A stretch of DNA of 64,000 nucleotides from Sphingomonas kyeonggiensis (GTDB lineage: Bacteria > Pseudomonadota > Alphaproteobacteria > Sphingomonadales > Sphingomonadaceae): positions 930,001-994,000 of the forward strand of contig NZ_JACIEH010000003.1 of NCBI RefSeq assembly GCF_014196745.1, written 5' to 3'. Below are positions 60,013-64,000 of the stretch, piece after piece. The notes beneath the pieces were generated by a model. It did not search any database, was not told the DNA's origin, and saw nothing but the letters and a program-made list of their open reading frames with translations. Both the position numbers and the translations under genes were made by a program. How positions within the stretch are numbered: position 1 is the first letter of the stretch; each line of letters begins with the position of its first letter.

Positions 60013-61113
60013 TCAGAAACCGAAGCGAATGCCGGCAACGAAGCCGAGCGATGCGGGCTTCTCGCCGTCGGCGCGGGCATAGTCCGCGGTGCGGCCGGAC
60101 TTCGCCTCCCAGTTCAGCCCGACATAGGGGGCCAGGCGCCTGGTGATCTCGTATCGCGCGCGAAGTCCCAACTCGACGTCGGTGAGGCCCGAGCCGATCC
60201 GTTGCGACGGCATATCCTGTGCGGACAGGTTCACTTCAAGCCGCGGCTGAAGGATCAGCCGCTGGGTGATGCGCTGGTCATAATAGCCTTCGAGACGGCC
60301 GAGCACGTCACCCTGGGGCGAGAGGAATACCGCGCCTTCGATCTCGAACTGATAGGGCGCGAGCCCTTCGAACCCTAAGGTCGCATAGGTTCGGTTCGGC
60401 GTCGGCTTGAAGTCGTGGCGTACACCCACCTGAAGGTTCCAATAGGGATCGATCGCCCGGCTGTAGAGCGCCTGGACCTCTGCACCTTCGACGCCTTCGC
60501 CGAACCGGCCTTCACCTTCGCTCTTCACCGTCAGGCGGTTGATGTCGCCGCCGAACCAGCCTTCGCCATCCCAGCGAAAGCCCTCGCGCCCGTCTCGCAC
60601 CTGGACTTCGGCAAGGTTGAACATGGCCGTGCCGAAGGACTGGCCGCCCATCTCCTTCATGCCGGCATGGCGTGTCCGCGCCATCTCGTCCGCGGGGAAG
60701 AATCGGTCCCCATAATAGTCTGTCGGCACCGGCGGCGCGGGGGCGTCCCCGGCGGGCAGGGCGGTACCGGTCTCGGGCATCGCGCCCGCATCCTGGCCCA
60801 TTTCCATCCCGCTATGCATCGCGTGCGGATCCGCGGCGGCGCCGCTTTCCGTCGGGGCGGGCTTGTCCTCGGCCGTCGTCGGTGCGCCCATGTCCGTGCC
60901 GGGCATCATATGGCCGCTATGGTCCTCGGCCGCCGGCTTGGGCGGTACGGGCTTCGGCTTCGCGGGCGCCGGCTTGGCAGCCTGGGGCTTGCGCTTGGGC
61001 TGCTTCGGCTTCGCCATGCCGGGCATGTCGTGCATCGAGTGGTCCTGCGCGGAGGCGGGCAGGCTGAGCGCCAGCGCGGTGCCGGCGGCGAGAAGCGCGG
61101 CGACCCGGGTCAT
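60013..61113 (-). CDS. copB: Copper resistance outer-membrane protein CopB
   Basis: A 366-residue CopB/PcoB. A signal peptide (ALLAAGTALALSLPASAQ) is followed by a Met/His/Pro-rich copper-binding region at about 22-140 (HSMHDMPGMAK, DHSGHMMPGTDM, HAMHSGMEMG). The remaining 220 residues are an outer-membrane barrel (NLQVGVRHDFKPTPNRTYAT, LQPRLEVNLSAQDMP) ending in phenylalanine. Its ATG overlaps the copA stop (ATGA). CopB is thought to bind or export periplasmic copper. Confidence 0.94.
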   Translation of the reverse strand: MTRVAALLAAGTALALSLPASAQDHSMHDMPGMAKPKQPKRKPQAAKPAPAKPKPVPPKPAAEDHSGHMMPGTDMGAPTTAEDKPAPTESGAAADPHAMHSGMEMGQDAGAMPETGTALPAGDAPAPPVPTDYYGDRFFPADEMARTRHAGMKEMGGQSFGTAMFNLAEVQVRDGREGFRWDGEGWFGGDINRLTVKSEGEGRFGEGVEGAEVQALYSRAIDPYWNLQVGVRHDFKPTPNRTYATLGFEGLAPYQFEIEGAVFLSPQGDVLGRLEGYYDQRITQRLILQPRLEVNLSAQDMPSQRIGSGLTDVELGLRARYEITRRLAPYVGLNWEAKSGRTADYARADGEKPASLGFVAGIRFGF

Positions 61114-63032
61114 GCCGCCGCTCCCTTCGGACGGACGCTGATGGTTCGCATCATCCCCGACATCATGTGGTAGAGCAGGTGGCAGTGGAACGCCCAGTCG
61201 CCGACGGCATCGGCGGTGAAGTCCCAGGTCACCTTGCCGCCCGGCTGCACGATCACGGTGTGCTTGCGCGGCGCATGGTCGCCATGCCCCGTCACCAGCT
61301 CGAAGAAATGGCCGTGGATATGGATCGGATGGGCCATCATCGTATCGTTGATCAGGTTGATCCGGACACGCTCGCCTTCGATGAACGGATATGGGTCCAT
61401 CGTGTCCGACATCTTCACGCCGTCGAACGCCCACATGAAGCGGTCCATGTTGCCGGTGAGATGGATGTCGAGGCTGCGCGAAGGCGCACGGACATCGGGA
61501 TTGCGCTCCCGTGCCATCAGGTCCTTGTAGACCAGCACCCGGTGGCCGACATCCTCCAGGCCCTGGCCCGGCTCGCCGGTGCGATCCATCGGCATCGCCG
61601 AGATCGTCTGCACGCCCGGGCCCTTCCTGACCTCGGGGGCGTAGGAGAGGTCGCGCATCTTCATCCCGCCCATGTCCATGCTGCCATGTCCGGGCGAGGT
61701 CGACATCGCCGAATGGTCCATCTTGCCATGGCCGATCCCCGGCATCGCTGCGGTGGCGGCACCGAGGAGAGCCGAGGCGTTCTTCTCGATGGTGGGGTCG
61801 ACGCCGCGCGACATGGGCATCGCCATGCCAGGCTTGGCGCTGTCGGCCATGCCGCTCATACCACTCATCCCGGCATGGCCGGTTTGATCGCCGCCTCCGC
61901 CCATGTCCATCGAGGACATGTCCATGCCCATGTCCTTCATCGTCGCCAGCGGGCGCTTGCGCAGCGGCGGGACCTCTGCCTTCATGCCCGGGCGCGGCGC
62001 CAGCGTGGCGCGGGCCATGCCCGAGCGATCGACCGCTTCGCCGACCAGCGTGAACGCCTTATCCTCGGTCGGCTCGACGATCACGTCATAGGTCTCGGCG
62101 ACGCCGATCTGGAACTCGTCGACCTCGACTGGCTTCACATTCTGGCCGTCGGCCTGGACGATGGTTAGCTTGAGGCCCGGGATGCGCACGTTGAACGTCG
62201 TCATTGCCGCGGCATTGACGAAGCGCAGCCGGACGCGCTCGCCCGGTTTGAACAGCGCGGTCCAGTTGTCGAACGGACCATGTCCGTTGACGAGATAGGT
62301 ATAGGCCGCGCCGGTCACGTCCGAGATGTCCGCCGGGTCCATCCGCATCTTGCCCCAGTCCATCCGGTCCCTGAGCGACTGGTCGCGCCCGGCGAGCAGA
62401 CCGGCCAGGGTCTGGCGCTGGTAATTGTAATAGCCCGGCACCGTCTTGAGGTTGCGCAGGATCGCCTCGGGGCTGGTCCGGCTGTGGTCGCCGAACATGA
62501 TCACGTGCTCGCGGTCATGCGTAACCGCGTCCGGTGCCGCGGGATCGATGATGATCGGGCCATAGAGGCCGAGCTGCTCCTGCCCGCCCGAATGGCTGTG
62601 GTACCAGTAGGTGCCGTTCTGGATGATCGGGAACTCATAGACAAAGGTCGAGCGCGGCTTGATTCCGGGGAAGGAAACACCGGGCACGCCGTCGAACTGC
62701 ATCGGCACGAGCAGGCCGTGCCAATGGATCGAGCTGTCCTCGTCGAGCGCGTTCTCGACATGCAGCACGACCTTCTGGCCTTCGCGCAACCGGAGCAGCG
62801 GCGCCGGGATCGTACCGTTGACCCCGACCGCCCGCGAGCGCCTGCCATCGATCGTGATGACCTGTCGCGCGATCCGCAGGTTGATGTGCTCGCCGGCAAG
62901 CGTCGGCATGTCCGGGGTCAGGCCCGCGGAGGTACTTTGTGCCCATGCGGGCATCCAGTTGGCGAGCGCGAGCCCGCCCATGCCGACCCCGGCTCCGCGC
63001 AACAATGACCGCCGATCCATCGAAATACTCAT
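61110..63032 (-). CDS. copA: Copper resistance multicopper oxidase CopA
   Basis: A 640-residue periplasmic Cu(I) oxidase. A Tat signal (MDRRSLLRGAGVGMGGLAL) exports it folded. All four copper-ligand motifs are present: SIHWHGLLVPMQFDG, YWYHSHSGGQEQLGLYG, HPIHIHGHFFEL and AFHCHLLYHMMSGMM. A Met-rich loop at about residues 370-460 (MDMSSMDMGGG, MSGMSGMAD) is typical for CopA/PcoA and captures copper. It is followed by copB with a four-base overlap. An ECF sigma gene 152 bases upstream on the same strand may be its regulator. Confidence 0.95.
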   Translation of the reverse strand: MSISMDRRSLLRGAGVGMGGLALANWMPAWAQSTSAGLTPDMPTLAGEHINLRIARQVITIDGRRSRAVGVNGTIPAPLLRLREGQKVVLHVENALDEDSSIHWHGLLVPMQFDGVPGVSFPGIKPRSTFVYEFPIIQNGTYWYHSHSGGQEQLGLYGPIIIDPAAPDAVTHDREHVIMFGDHSRTSPEAILRNLKTVPGYYNYQRQTLAGLLAGRDQSLRDRMDWGKMRMDPADISDVTGAAYTYLVNGHGPFDNWTALFKPGERVRLRFVNAAAMTTFNVRIPGLKLTIVQADGQNVKPVEVDEFQIGVAETYDVIVEPTEDKAFTLVGEAVDRSGMARATLAPRPGMKAEVPPLRKRPLATMKDMGMDMSSMDMGGGGDQTGHAGMSGMSGMADSAKPGMAMPMSRGVDPTIEKNASALLGAATAAMPGIGHGKMDHSAMSTSPGHGSMDMGGMKMRDLSYAPEVRKGPGVQTISAMPMDRTGEPGQGLEDVGHRVLVYKDLMARERNPDVRAPSRSLDIHLTGNMDRFMWAFDGVKMSDTMDPYPFIEGERVRINLINDTMMAHPIHIHGHFFELVTGHGDHAPRKHTVIVQPGGKVTWDFTADAVGDWAFHCHLLYHMMSGMMRTISVRPKGAAA

Positions 63033-63184
63033 CTTGGCCCCTGTGATGGGATGTTCTCTGCAATGGCTACGCAGCCTAGGCGCCGACCCCTCAAGGAATT
63101 TCCGCGAATGGCTCCGTGCTTCGCGGCAGGATGCCAGAGCCAGGCGCGGCGGCGGGAATAGGTTGGCAGGCCCGGTTGCGAGGT

Positions 63185-63751
63185 TCAGCGACCGAGGTGC
63201 TCATGCAGCTGGATCCGGGCGCGGCGCAGTCGTGTCTCGACTGCCTTCTCGCTGATGCCGAGGATCTCGGCTGCCTCGCTTTGGCTGAGCCCTTCGACCG
63301 TGTGGAGCAGGAGCGGTTCGCGCAGCGAGGCGGACAGCGTCGAGATCGCGCGGCGCAGGCGTGCAAGCTCCTGCCGATCCTCGGCGGCGACGGCCTGGTC
63401 GGGCCGGTCGTCGGCGATCAGTTCGGCTGCATCGTCGATGTCGCGGGCGAAGGTGAAGAATTGCCGAACCTTGCGACGGCGTGCCCAGTCCCGGCACTTG
63501 TTGAGCGCAATCGCCGAAAGCCAACTGCGCATCGGCCGCGCGGGATCGTAGCGGCGCAGCGCACGGTGGGCGGAGACGAGTGTCTCCTGGGTCAGGTCCA
63601 GCGCTTCGTCGGGATCCGGGACGCTGCCGTTGATCAGCCGGAAAAGTGGCGTCCGGTACCGGCGGACGATCTCCGCATAGGCACCATCGGATCCCGCCAA
63701 CGACATGGTGGCGAGGTCGCTGTCCGGGAAAGTGCTGTAGTCAGGTCTCAC
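63185..63751 (-). CDS. ECF sigma factor next to copAB
   Basis: A 188-residue ECF sigma factor. Region 2 is seen in EIVRRYRTPLFRLINGSV, LDLTQETLVSAHRAL and SWLSAIALNKCRDWARR; region 4 in LREPLLLHTVEGLSQSEAAE and LGISEKAVETRLRRARIQL. The start is a GTG at 63751 overlapping the stop of the preceding metal-sensor gene (GTGA). In CnrYXH- and NccX-like systems such a sigma factor is released when a periplasmic sensor binds metal; here copper control of copAB is inferred from position. Confidence 0.9.
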   Translation of the reverse strand: MRPDYSTFPDSDLATMSLAGSDGAYAEIVRRYRTPLFRLINGSVPDPDEALDLTQETLVSAHRALRRYDPARPMRSWLSAIALNKCRDWARRRKVRQFFTFARDIDDAAELIADDRPDQAVAAEDRQELARLRRAISTLSASLREPLLLHTVEGLSQSEAAEILGISEKAVETRLRRARIQLHEHLGR

Positions 63752-64000
63752 CGGCCATCGGCGGTGAGAGAATGGACCACCGCTCTATCGAACTTGGCCT
63801 GCTGGTCCGGACGCAGGATCGCGCGCATCGCGAAGATATGTGCGAGCGTTTCCTTCTGCAGCTCGCCCATCGCCTGGTGCGACGAGTCGACCGCAGCGGT
63901 GACGCGCGGGCCGATCGCACGCTCGGCCTGGATCGCTTCGGCCAGCCGGGCATTGTCCGTCCGAAGCTCGAACTCGAGCGCGCGCCTGCGCACTGCGAAC
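63748..64000 (-). CDS. Periplasmic heavy-metal sensor, C-terminal part (CnrX/ZraP-like)
   Basis: The gene enters from beyond position 64000; about 83 C-terminal residues are visible. They are helical and charged (LEFELRTDNARLAEAIQAE, AMGELQKETLAHIFAMRAIL, LRPDQQAKFDRAVVHSL), matching the LTPEQ-type helix of CnrX, ZraP and Spy-like proteins. Its stop overlaps the start of the ECF sigma gene, the layout of metal-sensing anti-sigma/sensor units. The N-terminal membrane helix is outside the window. Confidence 0.75.
   Translation of the reverse strand, partial: FAVRRRALEFELRTDNARLAEAIQAERAIGPRVTAAVDSSHQAMGELQKETLAHIFAMRAILRPDQQAKFDRAVVHSLTADGR

Overview
The window looks like chromosomal DNA of a sphingomonad (Alphaproteobacteria, Sphingomonas or a close relative). 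This is inferred from the high-GC coding bias, the four TonB-dependent receptors (two of them long and of a sphingomonad-like type), the gene content and the many tightly overlapped start/stop codons (ATGA, GTGA, TGATG). It is a proposal, since no 16S or marker-gene comparison was possible. I see no tRNA, rRNA, CRISPR array, complete insertion sequence or phage gene.

Positions 1-3.8 kb hold a vitamin B12 unit read leftward: a cobalamin riboswitch, a BtuB-type receptor, a corrinoid adenosyltransferase and a BtuF-like binding protein. Then come a glycosyltransferase, a Pal-like lipoprotein, a KdpDE-like two-component pair without kdpFABC, a CPA1 cation/proton antiporter and a 1272-residue autotransporter-like adhesin with 175-residue repeats. 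Positions 13.9-17.9 kb carry the conserved Anbu operon (circularly permuted ATP-grasp, alpha-E protein, transglutaminase-like protease, Anbu protease). Next are a TonB receptor, a HAD phosphatase, a PAS-GGDEF-EAL protein and a luciferase-like monooxygenase.

Positions 25.4-31.9 kb are a haem-uptake and cell-surface signalling island: a dedicated TonB, FecR-like anti-sigma, FecI-like sigma, STN-domain receptor, haem oxygenase and a DUF454 protein. Positions 31.8-41.0 kb look like a phosphonate or organophosphate island: MFS permease, iron-type alcohol dehydrogenase, PhnX, LysR regulator, TonB receptor and a secreted phosphodiesterase. Positions 41.3-47.4 kb form one tight operon that I cannot match to a known pathway: a PLP decarboxylase, a PaaK-like adenylating enzyme, four tandem AidA/PixA-type inclusion-body proteins and an isochorismatase-like hydrolase. 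A hemerythrin-like protein follows.

The most striking region is 48.8-59.1 kb, read here as a peptide natural-product (RiPP) locus. One leftward operon encodes an 88-residue alanine-rich peptide with ten Lys/Arg-Cys-Ala motifs at mostly seven-residue spacing, a DUF692 multinuclear iron oxidase (MNIO), its partner protein, a protein with an apparent recognition domain, a central barrel-like region and a methyltransferase, and a HemN-like radical SAM enzyme. A second leftward set encodes a 61-residue protein with an HU-like front half ending in Cys-Gly, a haem-oxygenase-fold diiron enzyme with an apparent recognition domain, a homologue of the carboxy-SAM synthase CmoA, and another methyltransferase. 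A DHCW-type cupin lies between the two sets. The window ends in a copper-resistance unit (copA, copB), an ECF sigma factor and the end of a periplasmic metal-sensor gene.
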